Positions 15,018 to 23,397 of a DNA stretch of 29,705 nt are shown piece after piece. The DNA lies in contig CAIYSH010000048.1 of assembly GCA_903928755.1 (NCBI GenBank), forward strand, positions 1 to 29,705, read 5' to 3'. The DNA is from an uncultured Alphaproteobacteria bacterium (lineage in GTDB: Bacteria > Pseudomonadota > Alphaproteobacteria > Caulobacterales > Caulobacteraceae). Made by a program: the position numbers and the translations under genes. Below the pieces are notes generated by a model, which saw only the letters and a list, made by a program, of their open reading frames with translations, had not been told where the DNA came from and searched no databases. How positions within the stretch are numbered: the first letter of the stretch is position 1; each line of letters opens with the position of its first letter.

Positions 15018-15033
15018 ATAAAGAAGTCTTTAT
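15018..15033. promoter_or_regulatory. Palindromic operator before ahcY (SahR-like)
   Basis: ATAAAGAAGTCTTTAT is a 7-bp inverted repeat with a 2-bp centre, ending 8 bp upstream of the ahcY -35 box. It contains the stop codon of the CYTH-CHAD gene. Its form resembles operators I recall for ArsR-family SahR regulators of the S-adenosylhomocysteine cycle; that link is from memory and not proven here. Confidence 0.5.
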
Positions 15034-16637
15034 GTCGACCAGGGCGGCGGTGCGGCAAGCAATCGCTTCAACGTTCGTGCCGTGGTGACAAGGCGCCGCT
15101 TCAGCGTCCGGGATCTGGCTGGAATCAGCTGGCTGAACAGAGGTGCGGTCGTGCCCGGTTCAAAATCCTGCAACAGATCCCTGGCCGTCGCCAGATCATT
15201 GAGGTCCCCCAGATCTGTCTGGATCGATTTCAGGGTTTTCAGGCATGCCGCAGTGTCCTGAACAGAAAACAGCGGGGCAAATACCTCCAGGCCGTATCGC
15301 AGACGCTTGATCCTGAGGCGAACCTGGTGCCGATCGGCAGGTTCCATGGATTCAAGGTCATCGCCGCAGCGTGCCAGCGCCTGCCAGCTTTTCTGCAGGG
15401 CGCGCCGTGCAAAGTGCCGGATCCGTTCGCTGTGCCGCCGGATGGCCCGTGGGTCCCGTCCCTGCCAGGCACCGGTTTCAATCCAGGCAGCAATCTCCAG
15501 CAACAGGTCGCGAAACCGGCCTGAAGCAAGGCCTGCCTGTGCCTTGGCGTGCGCCGTATCAACCCGGGCCTTCAGCGCTCTGGCCAGGGCCTCGGGCACC
15601 TGGTCCAGCGGATAGGCCAGCAGGAGAACATCAAGGTTCCGGGCATCTGCTGTTACCTGAAGCAGCCAGCTCAGATGTCCGCGCACGCGGTCTGCACCCG
15701 GCTTGTCCATGAGTGACCGGAAGGTCGTCAGCAGGCTCTTCAATCGTCGCGCCGAAACCCTCAGGGCGTGCAGGTCCCTGGGACCTCCAAATTCACTGTA
15801 GCTTTCGGCCTGCAGGGCAAGGTTGATGTGGGCCTCGCGGGTCAGGGCCTGAAAGGCAAGACCGGGATGCGTGTCACGGGTAAATTCCGGGCGCGGCGCG
15901 GGCGCATGCACGGCATCTGGCTGCAGGAGGATCTGACCCTGAGACGCCTTGCCCAGGAAGGACAGGCGCAGGGGGGCAACCCGGGACAGATCCGAAGCCA
16001 GGTCGAAAAGGGCTGAAGGGGAGCCGGACTTGAGTTCCAGTTCCACCTCGCAGATCCTTCGGGTCCTGTTTCGGCTGTGGACCTCTCCCTCGTCCAGGGC
16101 CAGTTCAATGATGGCACCGTGGTAAAGGAAGGTTCGCTGCCGACGATGGATTGAAACCGTAAAGGCCGGCGCGAGGCGTTTGCGCAAGGCGCTCCTGATT
16201 ACCGCCCGCAGATCGGCATGTCCCAGATCAAGGCCGTCAGGCGCGGGCCATTCGAATTCCTTGCGCTTCAGGCCCATACCGCATTTGAGCGTCTGTATCT
16301 GACGGGCGCCGTGGTCCTGCCGCAGGCGAAGGGACATCTGCGAGCGGCTCAAGGCGCTGTCCGGGGTATCAAAATAGATCGAAGTCAGCTCCCGGACCTG
16401 CAGGTTCTCACCGGGTGCTGCGGCCAGAACCGTTTCCAGGTCGCGCGCCTCGCAGCGAAACTTGAGTTCTGTTTCGAGACCGGTCAGCTCATCCCCCTTG
16501 GTCCTGACGGCCTGCCGTGTTCCTGAAGGTCCCGGGAAAACCCGGACAGGAGCCTGATGGAAGGCATGGCGCCTATTCGTCTTCGTCGAAACGGCCTTCC
16601 ACGAGACCCTTAAGGGCCTCCAGCGCGGCCTGGGCAT
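15030..16637 (-). CDS. CYTH-CHAD domain protein
   Basis: The protein joins an N-terminal CYTH domain (about residues 55-235) and a C-terminal CHAD domain (about 262-530). CYTH enzymes hydrolyse triphosphates; the ExExK hallmark is ETELKF at 55-59, with SIYFDT, LRLRQ and CEVELELKSG. The CHAD part has the His/Arg helices DLHALRVSARRLKSLL (H290) and HQVRLRIKRLRYGLEVF that bind polyphosphate. It probably acts on triphosphate or polyphosphate. The start is unclear: the only in-frame ATG (16637) overlaps the HPr gene by 65 nt and adds 50 odd residues. The only other candidate before the domain is a CTG at 16487. It follows HPr directly and its stop lies in the ahcY operator. Confidence 0.85.
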   Translation of the reverse strand: MPRPRWRPLRVSWKAVSTKTNRRHAFHQAPVRVFPGPSGTRQAVRTKGDELTGLETELKFRCEARDLETVLAAAPGENLQVRELTSIYFDTPDSALSRSQMSLRLRQDHGARQIQTLKCGMGLKRKEFEWPAPDGLDLGHADLRAVIRSALRKRLAPAFTVSIHRRQRTFLYHGAIIELALDEGEVHSRNRTRRICEVELELKSGSPSALFDLASDLSRVAPLRLSFLGKASQGQILLQPDAVHAPAPRPEFTRDTHPGLAFQALTREAHINLALQAESYSEFGGPRDLHALRVSARRLKSLLTTFRSLMDKPGADRVRGHLSWLLQVTADARNLDVLLLAYPLDQVPEALARALKARVDTAHAKAQAGLASGRFRDLLLEIAAWIETGAWQGRDPRAIRRHSERIRHFARRALQKSWQALARCGDDLESMEPADRHQVRLRIKRLRYGLEVFAPLFSVQDTAACLKTLKSIQTDLGDLNDLATARDLLQDFEPGTTAPLFSQLIPARSRTLKRRLVTTARTLKRLLAAPPPWST

Positions 16638-16845
16638 CAGGACCTTCGGCAGAAATCTCGATGCTGCTGCCCACCCCGGCTGCCAGCATCATCAGGCCCA
16701 TGATCGATCGGGCATCGACGCCCTGACCGTCCCTGGACACGGTGACTTCCGCATCAAATCCTGAAGCCAGTTTCACGAACTTCGCCGAGGCGCGGGCATG
16801 AAGGCCGCGCTTGTTGGTAATTTCAACAGTGACCCGGGCCGTCAC
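16573..16845 (-). CDS. ptsH: Phosphocarrier protein HPr
   Basis: HPr carries a phosphoryl group from enzyme I to EIIA proteins. The 90 residues include NKRGLHARASAKFVKLAS with the phospho-His at H16 and ARSIMGLMMLAAGVG with S47, the site that HprK phosphorylates. A Glu/Asp-rich tail ends the protein. The start is GTG at 16845, overlapping the EIIA stop (GTGA). No sugar permease is near, so this is the regulatory type of PTS common in alphaproteobacteria, where it links carbon and nitrogen state to transcription. Enzyme I is not in the window. Confidence 0.95.
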   Translation of the reverse strand: MTARVTVEITNKRGLHARASAKFVKLASGFDAEVTVSRDGQGVDARSIMGLMMLAAGVGSSIEISAEGPDAQAALEALKGLVEGRFDEDE

Positions 16846-17246
16846 TTGTCCCCTGCCAGGACGTAAGAGGCCACGGATATGTATTTCCGCCCGGCTTCCT
16901 GGGCCTGGGCGACACAGTCCTCAAGACACAGCTTGGTGCGCAGGCTGGCCAGTTTGATCAGCATGGGGAGGTTCAGCCCGGCGATGACTTCGGCCCGGGT
17001 CTGTTCCATGACCGAGATGGCGAGATTGGAGGGCGTCCCGCCAAACATGTCGGTCAGGAGTATGACGCCTGATCCTGAATCCACCCGTTCACACGCCACC
17101 AGTATGTCCTGACGACGCCTTTCCATATCATCATCCGGGCCGATACAGATGGCCGACACGGCCGACTGTGGGCCAACGACGTGCTCCATGGCGAAGAGGA
17201 ATTCTTCGGCCAGTCGCCCGTGGGTCACGATCACGAGGCCGATCAT
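16842..17246 (-). CDS. PTS EIIA component, mannose family
   Basis: The 134-residue protein has the EIIA-Man fold. It begins MIGLVIVTHGRLAEEF, with H9 the expected phosphoacceptor, and has VILLTDMFGGTPSNLAISVM and NLPMLIKLAS. It accepts phosphate from HPr and, with no EIIB/C/D genes nearby, is probably a signalling protein. It lies 10 nt after hprK and overlaps ptsH by 4 nt, so the three are one unit. In related alphaproteobacteria this set is thought to act on the neighbouring ChvG/ChvI system; that is family knowledge applied by position. Confidence 0.93.
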   Translation of the reverse strand: MIGLVIVTHGRLAEEFLFAMEHVVGPQSAVSAICIGPDDDMERRRQDILVACERVDSGSGVILLTDMFGGTPSNLAISVMEQTRAEVIAGLNLPMLIKLASLRTKLCLEDCVAQAQEAGRKYISVASYVLAGDK

Positions 17247-17256
17247 TGCAACTCTT

Positions 17257-17754
17257 TCAACGGGAATCCCCAGCCGACCGGTGCGAGGTCCTGCTCGCAG
17301 GGCCGCCTAGATACGCGCCTTCCGCGCCGCGTCCAAGATGCCAGAGCGCATGATTCAGCCTTGCAACAGCAGATTCTTCAAGAAGCGACAGGGTCAGGCG
17401 TGGAATTTGAAGCCCCAGAAAGGTTTCGTATTCGGGCATTGGCCAGCGTTCGCTGGTCCCTTGTCGGGCCATCAGGACAATCCGGCACTCACGTCTTGTG
17501 GCCTGGTTGCCAAAAACCCCCTGACCCCGGACTTCAATCATGCCCTGCAGCGGGTCCGGGGCGCGGCCAAAAAGGATACCTCCGGAAACCCAGATCAGGG
17601 TCCGGTCATCTGCAACCAGGCTGAAGCCGGCCCCCAGCAAGCGGATTGCAAGATCGCTCTTTCCCGATCCTGAGGGCCCCGCAATCAGCACACCGCGCCA
17701 GATCCCGTCCATGTGGGTAGCCATCAGACCCGCGTGCAGGACCTGTTCCATCAT
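17257..17754 (-). CDS. hprK: Short HPr kinase/phosphorylase
   Basis: HprK phosphorylates or dephosphorylates HPr on Ser. This is the short proteobacterial form of about 166 residues, without the N-terminal domain of the Firmicutes protein. The P-loop GPSGSGKS is at 26-33, then VADDRTL and the signature GMIEVRGQGVFG. The matching S47 is present in the HPr encoded two genes on, so the pair is probably active. I chose the ATG at 17754 (the next codon at 17751 is also ATG); it begins 2 nt after the chvG stop. The frame extends to 17817 but that part overlaps chvG and does not look like the family. Confidence 0.92.
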   Translation of the reverse strand: MMEQVLHAGLMATHMDGIWRGVLIAGPSGSGKSDLAIRLLGAGFSLVADDRTLIWVSGGILFGRAPDPLQGMIEVRGQGVFGNQATRRECRIVLMARQGTSERWPMPEYETFLGLQIPRLTLSLLEESAVARLNHALWHLGRGAEGAYLGGPASRTSHRSAGDSR

Positions 17755-17755
17755 C

Positions 17756-19354
17756 TCAGCGCCGCAAGAGGGGCAGGCATGCCGTGAAGCGCGCGCCCTG
17801 GATTGCGCCCGTGGCATCCATACGGTTGGAGGCTGTCAGGTTTCCCCCCTGGGCTTCGACGATCTGCCGGGCAATGGACAGCCCGAGACCTGAATTGCCG
17901 CCGAAGGCAGAACCCTTGGGTCTGGAGGTATAGAAGCGCTGGAAGATGGTTTCGAGATTGTCGGGTGGTATGCCCGGACCGTCGTCGTCCACGGTGATGA
18001 ACGCCTCTCCCCTGGCAGCTTCCAGGGTCACGCGCACCTCACCGTCTGTGGCACTGAAGGACTTTGCATTGTCGATGAGGTTTCTGAAGACCTGGCCCAG
18101 GGAACCTTCGGCACCGGAGACCATGACCGGCTCCAGACCATCGGGAACCATAACCGAGGGGCGTGCTTCGCCGACCCGGAGGGAGTCCTGATAAGCCTGG
18201 ACGATATCCGTGAGCAGCCGTCCCAGGTCGATCGGATGCGCATCCTCCCTCGAGAGTTCGGCATCCAGGCGGGAGGCATTGGAGATGTCTGTGACCAGAC
18301 GGTCAAGGCGCTGGACATCCTGTTTGATGATTCCCAGCAGCCTGTCGCGGGGCGGGCCATCACGCACCAGATCCAGGGTCTCCACCGCGGATCGCATGGA
18401 CGTCAGGGGATTCTTGATCTCGTGTGCGACATCGGCCGCAAAGCGTTCAATGGCGTCCATGCGCTCGGACTGGGCATCGGTCATGGCTTCCAGCGCCCGG
18501 GTGAGGTCTCCCAACTCATCATTCCGCCGCGCAATGTCCGGCAGGGATATGGCCCGGGCCCGCGACAGTCTTACCCAGTCCGCAGCCCGCGACAGACGCC
18601 TTACCGGACGGGCGATCAGGGTATTGAGCATGATGGAAGATGCTGCTGTCACGAAAATGGACAGCAGGATGAACGGGATCAGGGCTGCTCGCTGTCGGGC
18701 GATGATCTGGTCGACGTCGTTGGCCTCAAGGGTGAGGACTCCGAGCACGGCCTGAACATGCTGGATCGGCATGGATACGGACACCACAAGGCGGCCATCC
18801 TCGGCCCTGCGGGTGTCGGCGACATGCCGACCGGCCAGGGCCCGGGCGACTTCTTCCTTCAGGGATGTGGCGACCCTGGCGGCGCGGCTTGCCTGCGGCC
18901 CGGCCTTTTCCAGCGCGCCGACAGGTGCGCCGGCAACCCGCTGCCGTGCTGCCGGCAAGGCCTTCGACTCAACGCGATCCACAACCCAGTCGCTGTCGGC
19001 AATCAGCCGCCCGTCCCGGTCAAAAAGGCGCGCTCTCTGGGTTTTGGGATTTGAGAGAAGCTGCAGGATCTGGCTGGCATAGCCGGCATCCATGGCTGGC
19101 ACGGGCTCTCCCACCGTCGCGGCCTGGTCGATGATGGTGGTGATCAGTTCGCCCTGGGTGGTCAGACTGTCCATCCGGGCGTTGACCAGGCCCTGACGGA
19201 GTTCGTTCAGCACCAGGGCTCCGCCAATGACAATGGCGAGACCCAGGGTATTGAGCACGATGATCAGCCGCCCCAGGCGTGAGCCTGGCAGCCAGTTCGA
19301 TACGCCGAAGCCATCGCTTCGATCAGGATTCGCGGTATCGATATCCGACGCCAT
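17756..19354 (-). CDS. chvG: Sensor histidine kinase, ChvG type
   Basis: ChvG-type kinases sense envelope or acid stress and phosphorylate ChvI. The 532 residues have a first membrane helix (about 28-48, LIIVLNTLGLAIVIGGALVL) and a periplasmic sensor region. A second helix follows (about 224-247, LIPFILLSIFVTAASSI), then HAMP, and the H-box FAADVAHEIKNPLTSM with H311. The ATP-binding domain has FRNLIDNAKSF, VDDDGPGIP and GNSGLGLSIARQ. The start at 19354 overlaps chvI by 32 nt; an ATG six codons earlier (19372) is possible. The gene is followed at once by hprK, so kinase, response regulator and PTS proteins are one transcript. Confidence 0.94.
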   Translation of the reverse strand: MASDIDTANPDRSDGFGVSNWLPGSRLGRLIIVLNTLGLAIVIGGALVLNELRQGLVNARMDSLTTQGELITTIIDQAATVGEPVPAMDAGYASQILQLLSNPKTQRARLFDRDGRLIADSDWVVDRVESKALPAARQRVAGAPVGALEKAGPQASRAARVATSLKEEVARALAGRHVADTRRAEDGRLVVSVSMPIQHVQAVLGVLTLEANDVDQIIARQRAALIPFILLSIFVTAASSIMLNTLIARPVRRLSRAADWVRLSRARAISLPDIARRNDELGDLTRALEAMTDAQSERMDAIERFAADVAHEIKNPLTSMRSAVETLDLVRDGPPRDRLLGIIKQDVQRLDRLVTDISNASRLDAELSREDAHPIDLGRLLTDIVQAYQDSLRVGEARPSVMVPDGLEPVMVSGAEGSLGQVFRNLIDNAKSFSATDGEVRVTLEAARGEAFITVDDDGPGIPPDNLETIFQRFYTSRPKGSAFGGNSGLGLSIARQIVEAQGGNLTASNRMDATGAIQGARFTACLPLLRR

Positions 19355-20030
19355 AGAGGGTTTCGATCGCATCGAACTCGGGAGCGACTTCCCGGAACTT
19401 CTTGCGCATCCGCTTAATGTGGCTGTCGATGGTCCGGTCGTCCACATAGACTTGATCGTCATAGGCCGCGTCCATCAGGTTATCCCGGCTTTTGACGAAG
19501 CCGGGCCGCTGGGCCAGGGACTGGAGCAAGAGGAATTCGGTGACGGTCAGCTTGACCGGTTTGCCCTCCCACAGACAGTCGTGGCGCGCCGGGTCCAGGG
19601 TGAGCCTTCCCCTTTGCAGGGCCCGTGAGGCCGGATCGCCTGTGGGCGGCGGGGCCTCCTCGCCATCGGCCCCTGCGCGACGGAGCAGGGCCTTGACCCG
19701 TTCAATCAGAAGTCTCTGGCTGAAGGGCTTGTGCATGTAATCGTCGGCACCGAGGTTGAAGCCGAGGATTTCGTCGATCTCCTCATCCTTTGACGTCAGA
19801 ATGATCACGGGCATGTCCGAGGTGCGACGCAGTCGCCGCAGGACCTCCATCCCGTCCATGCGGGGCATTTTCACATCAAGAATGGCAAGATCCGCAGGAT
19901 CATTCTCCAGTGCGGCGAGCCCGCTTGCGCCATCATGATAGGCCTTCACCACGTGTCCGTGGCTTTCGAGGGCGAGGCTGACGGACGTCACGATGTTCTC
20001 GTCGTCGTCCACAAGGGTGATCTTGGCCAT
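19323..20030 (-). CDS. chvI: Response regulator, ChvI type
   Basis: The 235-residue protein has a receiver domain and an OmpR-type winged helix. The receiver shows DDDENIV, the phosphoacceptor D52 in LAILDVKMPRMDG, ILTSKDEE and DDYMHKPFSQ. The DNA-binding part has LTVTEFLLLQSLAQRPGFVKSRDNLMDAAY and DDRTIDSHIKRMRKKFR..ETLYGVGYRYRE. ChvI controls envelope and stress genes in alphaproteobacteria and often its own gene. It is the first gene of the minus-strand block. In many relatives pckA lies near this locus; here the divergent gene is an unrecognised protein. Confidence 0.96.
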   Translation of the reverse strand: MAKITLVDDDENIVTSVSLALESHGHVVKAYHDGASGLAALENDPADLAILDVKMPRMDGMEVLRRLRRTSDMPVIILTSKDEEIDEILGFNLGADDYMHKPFSQRLLIERVKALLRRAGADGEEAPPPTGDPASRALQRGRLTLDPARHDCLWEGKPVKLTVTEFLLLQSLAQRPGFVKSRDNLMDAAYDDQVYVDDRTIDSHIKRMRKKFREVAPEFDAIETLYGVGYRYRES

Positions 20031-20222
20031 GGGGTCCTGTCATTTCCTTCAACGCGACGCCTGTCCCGTCAGGACGAAACGTCATGACAGACTAGTCGGC
20101 CTGGACCATGGCCTCAATGGGGCGTGATCTTGGCGCGATCGGGTCCCTCTGGTGGAAGCCGAATTCGGATCAATCAGACCTTAAGCTTGTTCGCAGAAGA
20201 CTGCAGCTGATTGGGGTCTTCA

Positions 20223-21941
20223 ATGTCTTCGCCAGCGCAGATTCACTATGAACTCTCCGTGCGGACCGCGCGGACAGACGACTGGTCACTTGATCTCGCA
20301 ACCGAGGACCGTGGCGCGGCCGTTGCCGCCGCCGAAACCCTGATGGCCGAAGGCCGGGCCATTGCCGTTCGGGTAACCAAGGAAACCCTTGATCCCGAAA
20401 CACGCGAATTCCAGACCATCCCGATCCTGACCCTTGGGGACCAGACGGTCGCCAGGAAACCAAAGGTCCGGGAAAACCTCCAGCCCCTCTGTCTCGCCCC
20501 GAATGACCTCTATTCCGCCCATGCCCGGGACCGGATCGGCCGGCTGCTTGAGGGCTGGCTGAAGAGCCATGATGTCACGCCCTTTGAATTGCTCCATCGG
20601 GCCGATCTGGCAGAACGCCTGGATTCCTCCGGGACGGATCTCCAGCATGCCATCCAGAAGATAGCCGTCCCTGAGGCCCAGGCCCGGGGAACCAATCTTC
20701 ATGAGTTGATCCGCAGTTTCCAGAGCCTTGCAGACCGCGCCATCAAGCGGTTGGCCAAGGACGCCAGCAGAAAGGCCTTCCCGGATCTATCCAAGGAGCC
20801 GTTCTCGGATGCTGCCGAGCGGATCTATCATGAGCCTGACCGTGCCTATCTCCTGGGGGGGGCAATTGCCACGGCCCTGGCCTCGGCCACATCCCGCACG
20901 GAAAAAATCCTGAGGCTTCTGGACCTTGCGGCCATGGCCCCCCCGGCCGGACCACCCCGTGCCCTCGCCCTGGCGGTCATCGAACAACCGCTTTCGGAGC
21001 AGTTGGGCAGCCGAACCGGCCTGGAAGACCTGCTGGGTGGCGCGCAGGACCTTGGTGCAAGGCTGGCCATCATGACCCGTCTGGCCTTCCACAGGAATGT
21101 TGAGGCGCTGATGAAGATCGAGCCCCTGGTCGCCAAGGCCATGCCCGACTTGAACCCGCCCTGTCTCCGCCTGGCCAAATGGCTGGCGACGGAGGACTTC
21201 CAGGACGTTCGGGTCGCCCTGGCGAAGAGTGTGATGGCCGAACTGGTGGGTCCGCGACGGTTGCGTCCCGGCGATCCGAAGGGCGAAATCGAGATCATCC
21301 GGGTTCTGGCCATGGCACTTACCGCTGGAGCGGGTGATGCCATCCTTCCAGAGGATATCCAGGAGGCTTTTACCATCCGGTCCCGCATGTTGGTGACAGC
21401 CGACTTCATCGAGAACTATCTCGGACGGTCGAGCCATGCGCGGGACGAAGCGGTCGCCATGATCAACCTCGTTGAGAATGTCATCGGGGCGGCGAATAAA
21501 CGGCAGGCTGCCAGATATCTCGCCGCAGTCGTCAGCGGCCTCAGGTTTGAAAACGAGTTCCGCTTCCATACTGATAACCCGCCTGCGCGCCTGCGTGTCC
21601 TGGCAAAACTGCACAGAAGTATCGGCAAGTCAGGCCTGGCGGCTGAAGACAGCCAGCCCATCCAGACCAGGATCTCTGACGTTGCAGCCCTGGTGGAATC
21701 AGAAGCCCGCCTGATCAGGCAACTGGCACGGGGCGAGAAGGCCCCCATGCAGCGCCTGATCCTGCTGCTTGAAATGGCCTGTGGCGAGGCCGCGCCCCTG
21801 GGCCCTGTGGCCGAGATGGCCGCAGCGGAAGCCCAGAAGCTCGCCCGGCAGGGAGACCTGCGGGATGAACTGGCCAGAAGCCCTGACCATGCGGCCCTGG
21901 TCCGCACCATGCTGCAGAAAATGACCCGTGCGGCCGCATGA
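20223..21941 (+). CDS. Unrecognised 572-residue protein
   Basis: I do not recognise this protein. It has 572 residues from the ATG at 20223; an in-frame TTG at 20211 has no better support. The first 75 residues look like a small alpha/beta unit (IHYELSVRTARTDDWSLDL, AAETLMAEGRAIAVRVTKE). The rest is rich in Ala, Leu, Arg and Glu and appears nearly all helical, as in solenoid or scaffold proteins. There is no signal peptide, membrane helix or catalytic motif that I can see. A weakly repeated pattern of paired helices runs from about 230 to 560. It diverges from chvI across 192 nt and may share its control. It ends 6 nt before the convergent gshB stop. Confidence 0.85.
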   Translation: MSSPAQIHYELSVRTARTDDWSLDLATEDRGAAVAAAETLMAEGRAIAVRVTKETLDPETREFQTIPILTLGDQTVARKPKVRENLQPLCLAPNDLYSAHARDRIGRLLEGWLKSHDVTPFELLHRADLAERLDSSGTDLQHAIQKIAVPEAQARGTNLHELIRSFQSLADRAIKRLAKDASRKAFPDLSKEPFSDAAERIYHEPDRAYLLGGAIATALASATSRTEKILRLLDLAAMAPPAGPPRALALAVIEQPLSEQLGSRTGLEDLLGGAQDLGARLAIMTRLAFHRNVEALMKIEPLVAKAMPDLNPPCLRLAKWLATEDFQDVRVALAKSVMAELVGPRRLRPGDPKGEIEIIRVLAMALTAGAGDAILPEDIQEAFTIRSRMLVTADFIENYLGRSSHARDEAVAMINLVENVIGAANKRQAARYLAAVVSGLRFENEFRFHTDNPPARLRVLAKLHRSIGKSGLAAEDSQPIQTRISDVAALVESEARLIRQLARGEKAPMQRLILLLEMACGEAAPLGPVAEMAAAEAQKLARQGDLRDELARSPDHAALVRTMLQKMTRAAA

Positions 21942-21946
21942 GGCCG
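21931..21946. terminator. Short hairpin at the unknown gene / gshB junction
   Basis: CGGCC (21931-21935) and GGCCG (21942-21946) pair over 5 bp with the plus-strand stop codon in the loop. There is no T tract. It is weak but repeats the pattern seen at other convergent ends in this window. Confidence 0.25.
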
Positions 21947-21947
21947 T

Positions 21948-22916
21948 TCAGGTCTGACCGAGGTTGACGAGACCCTGGTGCCGCAGGGCCTCGATGCGGT
22001 CCCACATGATTTCGGTGGCGTCTATGCCGGTAAAGGCCTTCAGCGCCCGTGCCCCTGTCGGTGAGGTCACATTGATTTCGGTAAGATAGTCCCCGATCAC
22101 ATCAATGCCGACAAACATCAGGCCGCGACGCTTGAGCTCCGGGCCTATGATGTCGCAGAGCTCCCTGTCCCTGGCCGTCAGGTCGACAGCGACGGCGCTG
22201 CCGCCGACCGCAAGATTCGAGCGGATCTGTCCGGCTTTCGGGACCCGGTTGATGGCCCCTGCAGGCTCGCCGTCCACCAGCAATATGCGCTTGTCACCCT
22301 TGACCACGGCCGGAATGAACTTCTGGGCGATGACCGGTTCGCGGCCAATCATCCTGTGCAGGTCCAGCAGGGCGTCCAGATTGGGGTCATCGGCCAGCAG
22401 GCGGGCTACACCTGATCCACCACCGCCATAGAGGGGCTTGAGCACGATGTCGCCGTGCCGCGACCTGAAGTCATAGATCGCCTCGATGTCGGAAGTGATC
22501 AGGGTCGGTGGCTGCACGCCCGCAAAGGTCGTGACATAGAGCTTCTCCGGCGCATTCCGGACTTCAGTCGGGTTGTTGACCACCAGGGTGGCCGGATGGA
22601 TGGCGTCAAGGAAATGGGTTGAGGTGATATAGGCCATGTCGAACGGCGGATCCTGGCGCAGGAGGACCACATCCATCCCGGACAGGTCGCGGGTTTCCCA
22701 GGGGCCGAAACGGGCGTGATCGCCTTCCACGTCCTGAACCGTTACCGATCGCCCGCGCGCCATCAGCCGACCGTCTTCGAGGGCCAGCTTTTCCGGCGTG
22801 TAGACAAACAGGCTGTGCCCCCGCGCCTGGGCATTGAGCATCATCAGAAAACTGGTGTCGCCTGCAATGCGGATGGTCTCCAGGGGGTCCATCTGGACGG
22901 CGACCTTCAGCGACAT
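21948..22916 (-). CDS. gshB: Glutathione synthetase
   Basis: GshB joins gamma-glutamylcysteine and glycine with ATP to make glutathione in the cytoplasm. The 322-residue ATP-grasp protein has VAVQMDPLETIRIAGDTSFLMMLNAQARGH, LRQDPPFDMAYI, NNPTEVRNAPEKLY and the glycine-rich loop LKPLYGGGGSGVAR. EINVTSPTGARALKAF near the C-terminus is typical. GGGAG lies 7 nt before the ATG at 22916. It follows yraN after 106 nt, so it may have its own promoter. Confidence 0.97.
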   Translation of the reverse strand: MSLKVAVQMDPLETIRIAGDTSFLMMLNAQARGHSLFVYTPEKLALEDGRLMARGRSVTVQDVEGDHARFGPWETRDLSGMDVVLLRQDPPFDMAYITSTHFLDAIHPATLVVNNPTEVRNAPEKLYVTTFAGVQPPTLITSDIEAIYDFRSRHGDIVLKPLYGGGGSGVARLLADDPNLDALLDLHRMIGREPVIAQKFIPAVVKGDKRILLVDGEPAGAINRVPKAGQIRSNLAVGGSAVAVDLTARDRELCDIIGPELKRRGLMFVGIDVIGDYLTEINVTSPTGARALKAFTGIDATEIMWDRIEALRHQGLVNLGQT

Positions 22917-23022
22917 GGTTCAACTCCCTGGATTGGTATCCCGTGGAGATAGAGCATGTTCCGGGAGGATGGAACCGCCTATTGGATCGGAACTCTCTCT
23001 AACTTTTTGAATTTGAGCCGCT

Positions 23023-23397
23023 TTATCCCGCTCGCCATGCGTCCCGGATATGGTGTGGAAGACGGCCCGGCGACATGGCAATCAGGTCCAGGCGGATCGA
23101 AACATCTGCCAGACGGGGTCGGCTGGCGGCGATGGCGCGACCGGCCCGGCGCAGGCGCTCCCGCTGATCCTGACTGACGGCCTCCAGGGCCGCCATTGGT
23201 GAGGTCCGGGACTTGACCTCGACCACGGCCAGGACTGCCCCTTTCGCGGCCAGGATGTCGATTTCCGCCTGGGGTGTCTTGAGGCGGAAGCCGAGAATGC
23301 GATAGCCCTTCAGCATCAGCCAGATCGCCGCCAGAACCTCGGCCTGCCGACCGGCCTTGCGGCTGGTCGTCCCCCGGATCCGGCGTGCCTCGCTCAC
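23023..23397 (-). CDS. UPF0102 protein YraN
   Basis: YraN proteins have a Holliday-junction-resolvase-like endonuclease fold but no settled function. The 124 residues carry KAGRQAEVLAAIWL, GYRILGFRLKTPQAEIDILA and VVEVKSRTS, the E..D...E-x-K pattern of the nuclease family. The start is GTG at 23397, overlapping the rsmI stop (GTGA), so it is coupled to rsmI. That pairing is common in bacteria. Confidence 0.92.
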   Translation of the reverse strand: MSEARRIRGTTSRKAGRQAEVLAAIWLMLKGYRILGFRLKTPQAEIDILAAKGAVLAVVEVKSRTSPMAALEAVSQDQRERLRRAGRAIAASRPRLADVSIRLDLIAMSPGRLPHHIRDAWRAG

